From Tardiphaga sp052076105 (GTDB lineage Bacteria > Pseudomonadota > Alphaproteobacteria > Rhizobiales > Xanthobacteraceae), in NCBI RefSeq assembly GCF_052076105.1, contig NZ_CP197245.1, forward strand, positions 2,046,001 to 2,110,000: DNA of 64,000 nt, read 5' to 3'. The translations under genes were made by a program, and so were the position numbers. Below, piece by piece: positions 25,847 through 35,132 of this stretch. How positions within the stretch are numbered: position 1 is the stretch's first letter; each line of letters starts with the position of its first letter. The notes beneath the pieces are model-generated. The model worked only from the letters and a program-made list of their open reading frames with translations, was not told the origin of the DNA and ran no database searches.

Positions 25847-26497
25847 ATGATTACCGTCGGTCAGCCACCTGAACAGATGACGTTTCAGCTTGGTCTGCGG
25901 CGCCGTGGGATCAGTGATCGGCTGGTGCTGCGCGCAATGGAGGATATTCCGCGGGATCGCTTCGTCGAGCCGAACGATCGGGCCCATGCGTGGCGGGATA
26001 CGGCCTTGGCCATTGCCTGCGGGCAGACCATCAGCCAGCCCTTTGTGGTGGCCTATATGACCGAACAGCTGCAATTGAATGCCGGTCACCGTGTGCTCGA
26101 GGTCGGCACGGGATCGGGCTACCAGGCCGCGATCCTGTCAAAGCTCGTTCGCGACGTGCTCAGCATCGAGCGTTATCGCACGCTGGCCGATGCCGCCCGG
26201 ACCCGGTTGGAGGCGCTCGGCCTCCACAATATCGAGGTCATGCTCGGCGATGGGCTCAATCCGGCTGCCAATCTCGGATCGTTTGACCGGATCATCGTGA
26301 CCGCCGCCGTGGAGGAGGTGCCCGTGGCGTTGACCGACCGGCTTGAGGAGGGCGGTATTCTGGTTGCGCCGGTTGGTCCTCACAACGGGGTCCAGACCCT
26401 GGTCCGGATCCGTAAAACCGGGGATGGATTGGAGCGAAAGGAGCTCGTGGACGTGCGTTTTGTGCCAGCACTTCCGGGCATCGCGCGCGAACTCTGA
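25847..26497 (+). CDS. pcm: Protein-L-isoaspartate O-methyltransferase
   Basis: 216 residues of the PCMT family. Characteristic stretches are IPRDRFVEP (about 28-36), ACGQTISQPFVVAYMTE (about 55-71), the SAM-binding loop VLEVGTGSGYQAAIL (about 83-97) and FDRIIVTAAVEEVP (about 143). It repairs isoaspartyl residues in aged proteins. Location between surE and an nlpD-like gene follows the classical stationary-phase cluster. Confidence 0.93.
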   Translation: MITVGQPPEQMTFQLGLRRRGISDRLVLRAMEDIPRDRFVEPNDRAHAWRDTALAIACGQTISQPFVVAYMTEQLQLNAGHRVLEVGTGSGYQAAILSKLVRDVLSIERYRTLADAARTRLEALGLHNIEVMLGDGLNPAANLGSFDRIIVTAAVEEVPVALTDRLEEGGILVAPVGPHNGVQTLVRIRKTGDGLERKELVDVRFVPALPGIAREL

Positions 26498-26604
26498 AAA
26501 AAGTTCGTGAACGACTGTCACGTGTTGGTCGCAAGGTTAAAGGCTTGGTAACGGAGACGGTGTTTACTCAATTCAGTTGTTTGTTGCGTATGAGTGAGTA
26601 ACCA

Positions 26605-28008
26605 ATGTCCAGCGTTGTCGAGTTGCTTTACTCGCGCCGCGCTCCGCAGGTCGCGGTGCTGGCGCTGATGTCTATCGGTTTTGCCGGCTGCAGCGCCGAC
26701 ATGCAGACACGCCTCTCTCAGAATCCAAGTTTTGAATCGGGGCAATCCCGTGGCTTTGGCTGGCAGGGCGACACCACCGGCTCTGTGCCGCAGCAAGCAC
26801 CACGCGCGCCGGTCGAGCGCCGGGAGCTGCCGCAGTATCAGCGCCCGGCCTATAATCCGCAGCCGCAGTATCAATCCCAGGCTTTGCCGCCGCCGATCTC
26901 CGCGCCGCAATCTTATCCGACGGCTCGTCCGGTTGCGTCGGCTGCTCCCGTCAGCGGGGGCGGCAACGGTATGTATACGCCGCCGCCCGCACGTGCGCCG
27001 ATCGAAACCACCGGCTCCACGGCACCGCGCTCGGTTGCAGCAACCAACGGCCTTGCCCGTGATGGCGGCACGTCGATCATCGTTGGCACCAGCGATACGC
27101 TTGATGGCCTGGCGAAGCGCTACAATGTTTCGTCGGCCGCGATCCTGCAGGCCAATGGCTACAAGGGTCCACGCGCGCTGTCGCCTGGCCAGTCGCTGAT
27201 CATTCCGCGCCAGGGCGCCGCGGCAACTCCGGCCGTTGCTGCTGCTCCGAGCAAGCCTGCCGTCGGCGCGTCGACCACGCATTTCGTCAATCGCGGCGAT
27301 ACGCTGATGAGCATCTCGCGCCGGAACAACGTGCCGGTCGCCGAACTCGCGCGCGCCAATGGTTTGGCGCCGAATGCCCAGCTGAAGCTTGGCAGCAAAA
27401 TCACTGTGCCCGGTGCACGTACGGCTTCTGCGGCTCCCGCAGCCGCGCCGCTGGCTGCGCCCGTCGCAGCCGTGACGGCCGCTCCGGCTGGCGCAGTCAC
27501 GTCCGCTGCCGTGGCCCGTGTTGCGTCTGCCGAGCCCGCACAGAAGGCCCGTCTGGCAAGCGCCACGACGACGCCTGAAGAAACCGCGCCGGAATCGCCG
27601 ACTAAAGCCGCTGACGCAACCGGCGCTTTGCCGACGTTCCGTTGGCCGGTGCGCGGCCGCGTGGTCACAGGTTATGGCGCCAAGACCAATGGCAAGTCCA
27701 ATGACGGCATCAACGTCGCCGTGCCGGAAGGCACGCCGATCAAGGCTGCCGAAGATGGCGTCGTTGCCTATTCAGGCAATGAGCTGAAGGGCTACGGCAA
27801 TCTGGTTCTGGTTCGTCACTCCAACGGCTACGTCACCGCATATGCCCATGCGAGTGAGCTGATGGTGAAGCGTGGCGAGACCATCAAGCGCGGTCAGGTG
27901 ATCGGCAAGTCCGGGCAGTCCGGTGAAGTCACGTCGCCGCAGCTTCACTTCGAGATACGCAAGGGGTCGTCGCCGGTCGATCCGCTGCAGTTCCTCAACG
28001 GCGCGTAA
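26605..28008 (+). CDS. nlpD: NlpD-like lipoprotein: two LysM domains plus degenerate M23 domain
   Basis: 467 residues. The lipobox GFAGC (Cys about 30) predicts an outer-membrane lipoprotein. LysM repeats lie at about 155-200 (GTSDTLDGLAKRYNVS) and 225-270 (NRGDTLMSISRRNNVP), followed by an Ala-rich linker and a LytM/M23 domain at about 345-462. In that domain the first metal-site motif, usually H-x-G-x-D, reads N-D-G-I-N, so both ligands are missing although LHFEIR remains. This fits NlpD/EnvC-type activators that switch on amidases rather than cut peptidoglycan themselves. The surE-pcm-nlpD context supports the name. Confidence 0.85.
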   Translation: MSSVVELLYSRRAPQVAVLALMSIGFAGCSADMQTRLSQNPSFESGQSRGFGWQGDTTGSVPQQAPRAPVERRELPQYQRPAYNPQPQYQSQALPPPISAPQSYPTARPVASAAPVSGGGNGMYTPPPARAPIETTGSTAPRSVAATNGLARDGGTSIIVGTSDTLDGLAKRYNVSSAAILQANGYKGPRALSPGQSLIIPRQGAAATPAVAAAPSKPAVGASTTHFVNRGDTLMSISRRNNVPVAELARANGLAPNAQLKLGSKITVPGARTASAAPAAAPLAAPVAAVTAAPAGAVTSAAVARVASAEPAQKARLASATTTPEETAPESPTKAADATGALPTFRWPVRGRVVTGYGAKTNGKSNDGINVAVPEGTPIKAAEDGVVAYSGNELKGYGNLVLVRHSNGYVTAYAHASELMVKRGETIKRGQVIGKSGQSGEVTSPQLHFEIRKGSSPVDPLQFLNGA

Positions 28009-28040
28009 GCGCAATCGACGAAGTGTAGTTCGTATTCACA

Positions 28041-28065
28041 CAAGCCCGGCCTCGTGCCGGGCTTG
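28041..28065 (+). terminator. Terminator after nlpD-like gene
   Basis: Perfect ten-base stem CAAGCCCGGC / GCCGGGCTTG with a five-base loop, 33 bases after the stop codon. It lacks a long T run, so efficiency is uncertain. Confidence 0.6.
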
Positions 28066-28189
28066 ATGCGTTTGATCTCGGGGCTGCGGCCCACTCCAGC
28101 TCTGGAATCTTCAATGCGCCGCTACGCGTGGGCAGAGTTAGCCCGCGCGTGCTCTGTTGACTGCTGCGCGATGTTGCCCATATGTGAAG

Positions 28190-28390
28190 CCGTCGTGGTT
28201 CTTCGGGAAGGTTTGCCCGAAGCTAAGAGGGAAGCCGGTGAGGCGTTAAGCCAAGGCCGGAGCTGCCCCCGCAACTGTAAGCGGTGAGCCGCTGTCCATT
28301 AAAGTCACTGAGACCTGCAAAGGTTTTGGGAAGACCGGACAGCAGCATTGACCCGCGAGCCAGGAGACCTGCCTCGACAACATAAACGTC
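28190..28390 (+). promoter_or_regulatory. Cobalamin riboswitch controlling metE
   Basis: The leader shows the class hallmarks in order: GGGAAGCCGGTGAG near 28230, the core GCCCCCGCAACTGTAAGCGG at about 28265-28284, CACTG at 28306, GGGAAGACCGGAC at 28328, and the B12 box AGCCAGGAGACCTGCC at 28358-28373. It lies about 120 bases upstream of metE. A downstream GC-rich hairpin (CCTCGGGCGGGGTGTCCCGG, from 28390) and a CCCCAATCATTGGGG hairpin at the start codon are candidate expression platforms. When adenosylcobalamin is plentiful, the switch should turn off the B12-independent methionine synthase. Confidence 0.92.
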
Positions 28391-28494
28391 CTCGGGCGGG
28401 GTGTCCCGGTGGTGCGGTTGCGATTCCGCGGCTGCCGTCGTGGAATCCAGACGTGTCACTTTGGCCTTTTGCCCCCAATCATTGGGGTTAAGCC

Positions 28495-30870
28495 ATGTCT
28501 ACTGTGTCAAAGTCTACTTCTTCAAAATCAACTACCTCACTTCCTGTTGCTACATTGGGTACGCCACGGATCGGTCCGCGGCGCGAACTCAAGATGGCGC
28601 TGGAAAGCTACTGGTCCGGTGCAATCGACGAGAATGCGCTGATCGATGTCGGCGTCGGGCTGCGTGCCGCCAACTGGGCACGTCAAAAGTCGCTCGGGAT
28701 CACGGTCATGCCGTCGAACGACTTCTCCTTCTACGATCAGGTGCTCGATACCAGTGTCATGGTGGGCGCGATTCCGAATATCTATGGCTGGACCGGCGGC
28801 GACGTTTCCTTCGCGACCTATTTTGCCATGGCGCGTGGATCGCAAGGTGCCGCGCATGACGAGGCCTGTAAGCATAGGCCCCACGCGCATGATGCGTCCC
28901 ACGGCGTGCCAGCGCAGGAGATGACCAAATGGTTTGATACCAACTACCACTTCATGGTGCCGGAATTGACGCCGGATCAGACCTTCAGTCTCGCGTCGCG
29001 CAAACCGCTCAGGGAATATGAGGAGGCGAGGTCACTCGGCTATCAGACGCGGCCTGTGTTGGTCAGTCCCGTGACTTATCTGAAATTGGCCAAGAGTGCG
29101 GATGCGTCATTCGATCCGCTGACACTGCTCGATCGATTGCTGCCTGTTTATGTCGAGGTACTCGGCGAACTGGCCGACAAGGGCGCCGAATGGGTTCAAC
29201 TGGACGAGCCATGTCTGGTGCTCGATCTCGACGCCCTTGCGCAGAAGGCGCTGCAGCGGACTTATGCCGCTTTTGCGGAAGAGGTCCCGCAACTCAAGAT
29301 CATGCTGAACACTTACTTCGGCGAACTCGGCGATAATCTCGATCTGGCGCTGTCGCTTCCCGTCGCCGGGCTTCATCTCGATCTGGTCCGCGCGCCGGAT
29401 CAGTTCGATGAAGTCGCGGCAAATGCGCCGAAGGACATGGTCCTCTCGCTTGGCGTGATCGATGGACGCAATATCTGGCGGTCCGATCTGTCCAGTCTGC
29501 TCGATGGACTGGAGCCCATGGTTGATCTGCTCGGGCGACATCGCGTGGAACTCGCGCCATCCTGTTCGCTGTTACATGTGCCGATCGATCTCGGCCTTGA
29601 GACCGAGCTCGATCCGGACGTCAAAAGCTGGCTGGCTTTTTCGATCCAGAAGATGGAAGAACTGGCCGCGCTTGGTGCTGCGCTGGCCGGCAGTCGCGCA
29701 GATGTCGCTGCAACGCTTGCCGCGTCTGATGTCGCGGCGGCTGCGCGACTGGCATCGTCGAAGATCCACGACCTTGCTGTCGCGAAGCGCGTCGCCTCTG
29801 TCGATGCGACCATGCGTCGGCGCGGCAGTGACTTTGCCTTACGAGCAGGCGAACAGCATCGACGCTTCAAGCTGCCGGCATTCCCGACAACGACCATCGG
29901 TTCGTTTCCGCAGACCACGGAAGTGAGAAACGCACGCGGAGCCCATGTCAGGGGCGCACTCAGCGATGCCGCCTACAAGACGTTCCTGCAGAACCAGACG
30001 GCGAGGGCGGTGCGCTGGCAGGAGAATATCGGGCTCGACGTGCTGGTGCATGGCGAGTTCGAGCGCAACGACATGGTGCAGTATTTCGGCGAGCAACTTT
30101 CCGGCTTCGCCTTCACCAAGCATGGCTGGGTGCAGTCCTATGGCTCCCGCTACGTCCGGCCTCCCGTGCTGTTCGGCGACGTGTCCCGGCCGCATCCGAT
30201 GACCGTCGAATGGTGGCAATATTCGCAGTCGCTCACCGAACGGCCGATGAAGGCGATGCTGACAGGACCTGTCACCATCCTGAACTGGTCGTTCGTGCGT
30301 GACGACATTCCCCGCGAGGTCGCCTGTCGCCAGATCGCGCTCGCGATCCGCGATGAGGTGGCGGATCTGGAGAAGGCCGGCGCCGGCATGATCCAGATCG
30401 ACGAAGCGGCGCTCCGTGAAGGGCTTCCGCTGCGCAAGTCGGAATGGAAGTCCTATCTCGATTGGGCCGTGGAAAGCTTCCACATCTGTTCGTCGGGCGT
30501 GCGGGATGACACGCAGATCCATACGCACATGTGCTATTCGGAGTTCAACGACATCATCGATGCGATCGGCGCCATGGACGCGGATGTGATCTCCATCGAA
30601 ACGTCACGTTCGAAGATGGAGCTGCTCGATGCGTTCAGGACTTACAAATATCCAAACGAGATAGGTCCCGGGGTCTATGACATCCACTCGCCGCGGGTGC
30701 CTGAAACGCGCGACATGGTCGATCTGCTCAAGCTTGCACGGCAGCGGCTGACGGACTCCCAGCTCTGGATCAATCCCGATTGCGGGTTGAAGACCCGGAA
30801 ATGGGAGGAGGTGCGGCCCGCACTCGTCAACATGGTCGCTGCAGCACGCGAATTGCGAAATCTGGTCTAG
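28495..30870 (+). CDS. metE: Cobalamin-independent methionine synthase
   Basis: 791 residues. It has the two-barrel MetE architecture: N-terminal half with EMTKWFDTNYH (about 142-152), C-terminal half with IGSFPQT (about 467), the zinc ligands in IHTHMCYSEF (about 677) and Cys in NPDCGLKTR (about 760). The enzyme transfers methyl from 5-methyltetrahydrofolate polyglutamate to homocysteine. Two oddities are visible. The first 20 codons are Ser/Thr-rich and A/T-rich, unlike the rest of the gene. A His/Cys-rich loop (AAHDEACKHRPHAHDASHG, about 120-138) precedes the EMTKWFDTNYH motif, longer than in the E. coli enzyme. The gene sits behind a cobalamin riboswitch. Confidence 0.95.
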   Translation: MSTVSKSTSSKSTTSLPVATLGTPRIGPRRELKMALESYWSGAIDENALIDVGVGLRAANWARQKSLGITVMPSNDFSFYDQVLDTSVMVGAIPNIYGWTGGDVSFATYFAMARGSQGAAHDEACKHRPHAHDASHGVPAQEMTKWFDTNYHFMVPELTPDQTFSLASRKPLREYEEARSLGYQTRPVLVSPVTYLKLAKSADASFDPLTLLDRLLPVYVEVLGELADKGAEWVQLDEPCLVLDLDALAQKALQRTYAAFAEEVPQLKIMLNTYFGELGDNLDLALSLPVAGLHLDLVRAPDQFDEVAANAPKDMVLSLGVIDGRNIWRSDLSSLLDGLEPMVDLLGRHRVELAPSCSLLHVPIDLGLETELDPDVKSWLAFSIQKMEELAALGAALAGSRADVAATLAASDVAAAARLASSKIHDLAVAKRVASVDATMRRRGSDFALRAGEQHRRFKLPAFPTTTIGSFPQTTEVRNARGAHVRGALSDAAYKTFLQNQTARAVRWQENIGLDVLVHGEFERNDMVQYFGEQLSGFAFTKHGWVQSYGSRYVRPPVLFGDVSRPHPMTVEWWQYSQSLTERPMKAMLTGPVTILNWSFVRDDIPREVACRQIALAIRDEVADLEKAGAGMIQIDEAALREGLPLRKSEWKSYLDWAVESFHICSSGVRDDTQIHTHMCYSEFNDIIDAIGAMDADVISIETSRSKMELLDAFRTYKYPNEIGPGVYDIHSPRVPETRDMVDLLKLARQRLTDSQLWINPDCGLKTRKWEEVRPALVNMVAAARELRNLV

Positions 30871-30882
30871 GGAAAGCCAGGC

Positions 30883-30910
30883 ACCGCCCCGTTGTCATGA
30901 CGGGGCGGTT
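30883..30910 (+). terminator. Terminator between metE and DUF815 gene
   Basis: ACCGCCCC...GGGGCGGT forms a strong stem with a small loop (CGTTGTCATGACG, which can pair further). It lies between converging genes and may serve both strands. Confidence 0.65.
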
Positions 30911-30923
30911 ACTTTGCCGCGCG

Positions 30924-31895
30924 TTAATTCACCGCCAGCTTCACGCCTAGACGTCCGGCAAGCTCCTGCACGAACTGCCAGGCGACACGGCCTGACCGCG
31001 AACCGCGGGTGGTGGACCATTCCAGTGCGTCTCGCTCTAGCTCGGCGGCGTCGATCTTGATGCGGTAATGGCTGCAATAGCCGCGGACCATGTCGAGATA
31101 TTCGTCCTGGCTGCATTTGTGGAAGCCGAGCCACAGGCCGAAACGATCCGACAGCGACACCTTCTCCTCGACGGCTTCGCCGGGATTGATCGCCGTCGAG
31201 CGTTCGTTCTCGATCATCTCGCGCGCCAGCAGATGGCGGCGGTTCGAGGTCGCATACAGGATCACGTTGTCCGGCCGGCCTTCGATGCCGCCTTCAAGCA
31301 CAGCCTTGAGCGACTTGTAGGACGCATCATTGCCGTCGAAGGAGAGGTCGTCGCAGAACACAATGAAATAGAAATCCGAGACACGGATCTGCTCCATCAA
31401 CGCCGGCAGGCTTTCGATGTCTTCGCGATGGATCTCGACCAGCTTGAGGCGGCCGGCAACGGATTTACTGGCATTGACCGAGGCATGGGCCGCCTTGACC
31501 AGCGATGACTTGCCCATTCCGCGCGCGCCCCAGAGCAGCGCGTTGTTGGCCGGCAGGCCGTTGGCGAAACGCCGGGTATTCTCGATCAGGGTGTCGACCT
31601 GCTGATTGATGCCCTGCAGCAAGCCAATATCGACCCTTGAAACCTTGGGCACGGGGGCCAGGCGCCCGTCGGGATGCCATATGAAGGCTTCGGCGCTGGC
31701 CAGAGAATCGGCATTGGAGCGCTTCGGCGCCGTGGCAGCCATGCCTGCGGCAATGGCTTCGAGGGCGAGGGCGATCCGCTCCTCCGTCGGGGGAGCGGCG
31801 GCTGGTCGCGGACGTTTTGCCGCGGTCTTCGTCGTGCGGATCGCCGGAGCTTTTTTGACAGGGCGACGGCTTGTTTTATTGGGCTTTTTTGACAT
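30924..31895 (-). CDS. DUF815 AAA-type ATPase
   Basis: 323 residues. A basic, Lys/Pro/Ala-rich N-terminus (about 1-40) precedes a P-loop ATPase of the DUF815 family: Walker A GARGMGKSS (about 122-130), Walker B-like FIVFCDDLSF (about 178), and a sensor-like YATSNRRHLL (about 213). The family is widespread in proteobacteria, with no agreed function. It is convergent with metE and divergent from yajC. The basic tail suggests nucleic acid or membrane contact, which is only inference. Confidence 0.85.
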   Translation of the reverse strand: MSKKPNKTSRRPVKKAPAIRTTKTAAKRPRPAAAPPTEERIALALEAIAAGMAATAPKRSNADSLASAEAFIWHPDGRLAPVPKVSRVDIGLLQGINQQVDTLIENTRRFANGLPANNALLWGARGMGKSSLVKAAHASVNASKSVAGRLKLVEIHREDIESLPALMEQIRVSDFYFIVFCDDLSFDGNDASYKSLKAVLEGGIEGRPDNVILYATSNRRHLLAREMIENERSTAINPGEAVEEKVSLSDRFGLWLGFHKCSQDEYLDMVRGYCSHYRIKIDAAELERDALEWSTTRGSRSGRVAWQFVQELAGRLGVKLAVN

Positions 31896-32087
31896 TTTTG
31901 ACTTTCCTCAAGCCGCACCCATATCGAGCCCGGAACACATCCGCAAGCAGGACAAATCGCAGACAAATCAGAGGGGTTACCGCCGTTGCAATTGGGACGC
32001 CGGCCGCTATAGTCCGCGCGAATTTGCCCAACCGGCCGAACGCCGACGCGTCGCCGGTTATTTCCCAGCGTTCACGAGGACTTCCCG

Positions 32088-32453
32088 ATGTTCATTACCC
32101 CTGCGTTTGCTCAGGCTGCAGCAGCCGGCGGCGACACCAACAGCATGCTGATGTCGCTGCTGCCTTTCGCCCTGATCTTCGTGATCATGTATTTCCTGAT
32201 CCTGCGTCCGCAGCAGAAGAAGGTGAAGGACCACGCCGAGATGGTGAAGAACATCCGCCGTGGCGACACCATCGTCACCTCGGGCGGTCTGGTCGGCAAG
32301 GTCACCAAGGTGGTCGACGACGAGCAGGTTGAGTTCGAACTCGCCGAAGGCGTTCGCGTGCGTCAGCTCCGCACGATGATCTCGGGCGTGCGCACCAAGG
32401 GTGAGCCCGCAAAGGACAAGGCTGAGGCCAAGGACGACGCGGCCGCGAGCTGA
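32088..32453 (+). CDS. yajC: Preprotein translocase subunit YajC
   Basis: 121 residues: a short N-terminus, one membrane helix (about 22-40, MLMSLLPFALIFVIMYFLILRP), then the conserved RPQQKKVKDHAEMVKNIRRGDTIVTSGG and GKVTKV segments. YajC associates with SecDF and SecYEG. The tail is Lys/Glu/Ala-rich. It starts the yajC-secD-secF operon. Confidence 0.95.
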   Translation: MFITPAFAQAAAAGGDTNSMLMSLLPFALIFVIMYFLILRPQQKKVKDHAEMVKNIRRGDTIVTSGGLVGKVTKVVDDEQVEFELAEGVRVRQLRTMISGVRTKGEPAKDKAEAKDDAAAS

Positions 32454-32499
32454 TGCGTTTGCGCGTCGCCATTATCTGAGAATCTGACGGGTCATCTCG

Positions 32500-34098
32500 A
32501 TGTTGTATTTCACGCGGTGGAAGGCGCTGGCGGTCATTCTGACAGCGCTCGTGGTCTGCCTGTTCGCGGTTCCGAATTTCTTCCCCGAAGCCACCGTGAA
32601 GACCTGGCCGAAATGGGCGCAGCGCCATCTGGTGCTGGGTCTCGACCTGCAGGGGGGCTCGCACATCCTGCTCGAAGTCGATGCCAATTCGGTCAAGAAG
32701 GACAAGCTCGACCAGGTGCGTGACGACGTCCGTCGCACGCTGCGTGACGCCAAGATCGTCTATACCGGTCTCGGCGTTCGTGGCGACAATGTCGAAGTCC
32801 GCATCACCAAGGATACCGAGTACCAGACGGCGCTCAGCAAGCTGCGCGAACTGTCGCAGCCGCTCGGCGGCCTGATGGGGCAGAGCGGTCAGCGCAGCCT
32901 CGAAGTCTCCGATGCCGGCAACGGCCTGATCCGTCTCTCGGTGCCGCAGGCAGCGATCAATGATCGTATCCGCCAGTCGGTCGAACAGTCGATCCAGATC
33001 GTCGAGCGCCGCGTCAACGAACTCGGTACTGTCGAACCGCTGATCCAGCGTCAGGGTCTCGATCGCATTCTGGTGCAGGTGCCGGGCCTGCAGGATCCGA
33101 CTCGTCTGAAGGAATTGCTCGGCAAGACCGCGAAGCTCGACTTCCGCATGGTCGATACATCGATCCCGGCCGAGCAGGCGCAGGGCAGGGTGCCGCCCGA
33201 CTCTGAAATCCTGATGAGCTCGCAGTCGCCGAAGACGCCTTATCTCGTGAAGAAGGAAGTGTTGGTCTCCGGCGCCGATCTGACTGACGCGCAGCCGGGC
33301 TTCGACCAGCGCACCAACGAGCCGATCGTCTCATTCCGCTTCAACACGTCCGGGGCGCGCAAGTTCGCCGACGCCACGGTGAAGAACGTCAATCTGCCCT
33401 TCGCCATCGTGCTCGACAACGAAGTGGTGTCGGCTCCGGTCATTCGTGAGCCGATCACCGGCGGGTCCGGCCAGATCTCCGGCAGCTTCACCGTGCAGGG
33501 CGCCAACGATCTGGCGATCCTGCTCCGCGCCGGCGCGCTGCCGGCTCCGCTCTCGATCATTGAAGAACGCACGGTCGGTCCGGGCCTCGGCCAGGACTCG
33601 ATCGCGAAAGGCGAACTCGCCGCCTATGTCGGGTCTATCCTCGTCATCGTCTTCATGCTGCTGACCTACCGCCTGTTCGGCCTGTTCGCCAACATCGCGG
33701 TGACCATCAACGTGCTGATGATCTTCGGCATCCTGTCGTTGCTCAACGCCACGCTGACGCTGCCCGGCATTGCCGGCATCGTGCTGACGGTTGGCATCGC
33801 CGTGGACTCCAACGTGCTGATCTATGAGCGCATCCGCGAGGAACTGCGCGCCGGGCGCACCGCGATCTCGGCGATCGACGCCGGCTTCAAGCGTGCGCTG
33901 GCGACGATTCTGGATTCCAACATCACGACATTCATCGCCGCTGCGGTGCTGTTTTACATCGGCACCGGACCGGTTCGCGGCTTCGCCGTGACCTTCGGCA
34001 TCGGCCTCGTCACAACGGTCTTCACGGCCTTCACTGTGACCCGCCTTATCGTCGCCGGCTGGGTCAGGTGGAAGCGGCCGACCAGCGTGCCGATCTGA
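32500..34098 (+). CDS. secD: Protein translocase subunit SecD
   Basis: 532 residues. A first helix (about 8-27) is followed by a large periplasmic P1 region, LGLDLQGGSHILLEVD (about 46), and a C-terminal block of five helices with the SecD signature IVLTVGIAVDSNVLIYERIREEL (about 427-449). SecDF uses the proton gradient to pull translocating proteins into the periplasm. It lies 46 bases after yajC and 16 before secF. Confidence 0.96.
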   Translation: MLYFTRWKALAVILTALVVCLFAVPNFFPEATVKTWPKWAQRHLVLGLDLQGGSHILLEVDANSVKKDKLDQVRDDVRRTLRDAKIVYTGLGVRGDNVEVRITKDTEYQTALSKLRELSQPLGGLMGQSGQRSLEVSDAGNGLIRLSVPQAAINDRIRQSVEQSIQIVERRVNELGTVEPLIQRQGLDRILVQVPGLQDPTRLKELLGKTAKLDFRMVDTSIPAEQAQGRVPPDSEILMSSQSPKTPYLVKKEVLVSGADLTDAQPGFDQRTNEPIVSFRFNTSGARKFADATVKNVNLPFAIVLDNEVVSAPVIREPITGGSGQISGSFTVQGANDLAILLRAGALPAPLSIIEERTVGPGLGQDSIAKGELAAYVGSILVIVFMLLTYRLFGLFANIAVTINVLMIFGILSLLNATLTLPGIAGIVLTVGIAVDSNVLIYERIREELRAGRTAISAIDAGFKRALATILDSNITTFIAAAVLFYIGTGPVRGFAVTFGIGLVTTVFTAFTVTRLIVAGWVRWKRPTSVPI

Positions 34099-34114
34099 GT
34101 TTACGGAGCAGACT

Positions 34115-35131
34115 TTGACAACGACACAAATGGTTCTGGCAGGTCTGGGCGCGCTGATCGTCGTTCTGTCGATCGTGGCAATCTTCGACCTGTTGCCGTC
34201 GCTCCGCATCGTTCCCGACGATACGAAGTTCGATTTCACGCGCTTTCGCCGCATCTCGTTTCCGATCTCGGCGGTGCTGTCGATCTTCGCGATCACCCTG
34301 TTCTTCACGCACGGGCTGAACTTCGGAATCGACTTCAAGGGCGGTACGTTACTTGAAGTGCAGGCCAAGTCAGGGAATGCCGACATCAGCGCGATGCGCG
34401 CGACGCTGGCGGCCCTGCAACTCGGCGATGTGCAGCTGCAGCAGTTCGGCGGCCCGGCCGATGTGCTGATCCGTCTGGCCGAACAGCCCGGCGGCGATGC
34501 CGCCCAGCAGGCGGCGGTGCAGAAAGTCCGTACCGCGCTCGGCGACAGCGTCGAGTATCGCCGCGTCGAAGTGGTGGGGCCGCGTGTGTCCGGCGAATTG
34601 CTGGCTTACGGCATGCTCGGCCTGATCGTCGCGATCATCGGCATCCTGATCTATCTCTGGTTCCGCTTCGAATGGCAGTTCGCCCTGGGCGCCATGATCG
34701 CCAACGTCCACGATATCGTGCTGACCATCGGCTTCATGTCGATCACGCAGGTCGACTTCGATCTTACCAGTATCGCCGCGCTGCTGACCATTCTCGGCTA
34801 TTCGCTGAACGACACCGTCGTCATCTACGACCGTATTCGTGAAATCCTGCGCCGCTACAAGAAGATGCCGATGCCGGAACTCCTGAACGAGTCGATCAAT
34901 TCGACGCTGTCGCGCTCGATCATCACCCACGTCACCGTGACGCTGGCGCTGCTCGCGCTGCTTCTGTTCGGCGGCCATGCGATCCACTCGTTCACTGCCG
35001 TGATGATCTTCGGCGTCGTTCTGGTCGGTACCTACACATCGATCTTCATTGCGGCCCCGATCCTGATCTATCTCGGTGTCGGAGAACACCGCGAAGACGC
35101 CGACAAGCCGGCGGCGAAGCCGAAGCCCTGA
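34115..35131 (+). CDS. secF: Protein translocase subunit SecF
   Basis: 338 residues with six helices. Signatures are FGIDFKGGTLLEV (about 70) and LGYSLNDTVVIYDRIREI (about 227). The reading frame starts with TTG at 34115, which has GGAG eight bases upstream; ATG 34130 is an internal alternative. It works in complex with SecD. The Mth938-domain gene begins one base after its stop, so the operon continues. Confidence 0.95.
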   Translation: MTTTQMVLAGLGALIVVLSIVAIFDLLPSLRIVPDDTKFDFTRFRRISFPISAVLSIFAITLFFTHGLNFGIDFKGGTLLEVQAKSGNADISAMRATLAALQLGDVQLQQFGGPADVLIRLAEQPGGDAAQQAAVQKVRTALGDSVEYRRVEVVGPRVSGELLAYGMLGLIVAIIGILIYLWFRFEWQFALGAMIANVHDIVLTIGFMSITQVDFDLTSIAALLTILGYSLNDTVVIYDRIREILRRYKKMPMPELLNESINSTLSRSIITHVTVTLALLALLLFGGHAIHSFTAVMIFGVVLVGTYTSIFIAAPILIYLGVGEHREDADKPAAKPKP

Positions 35132-35132
35132 G

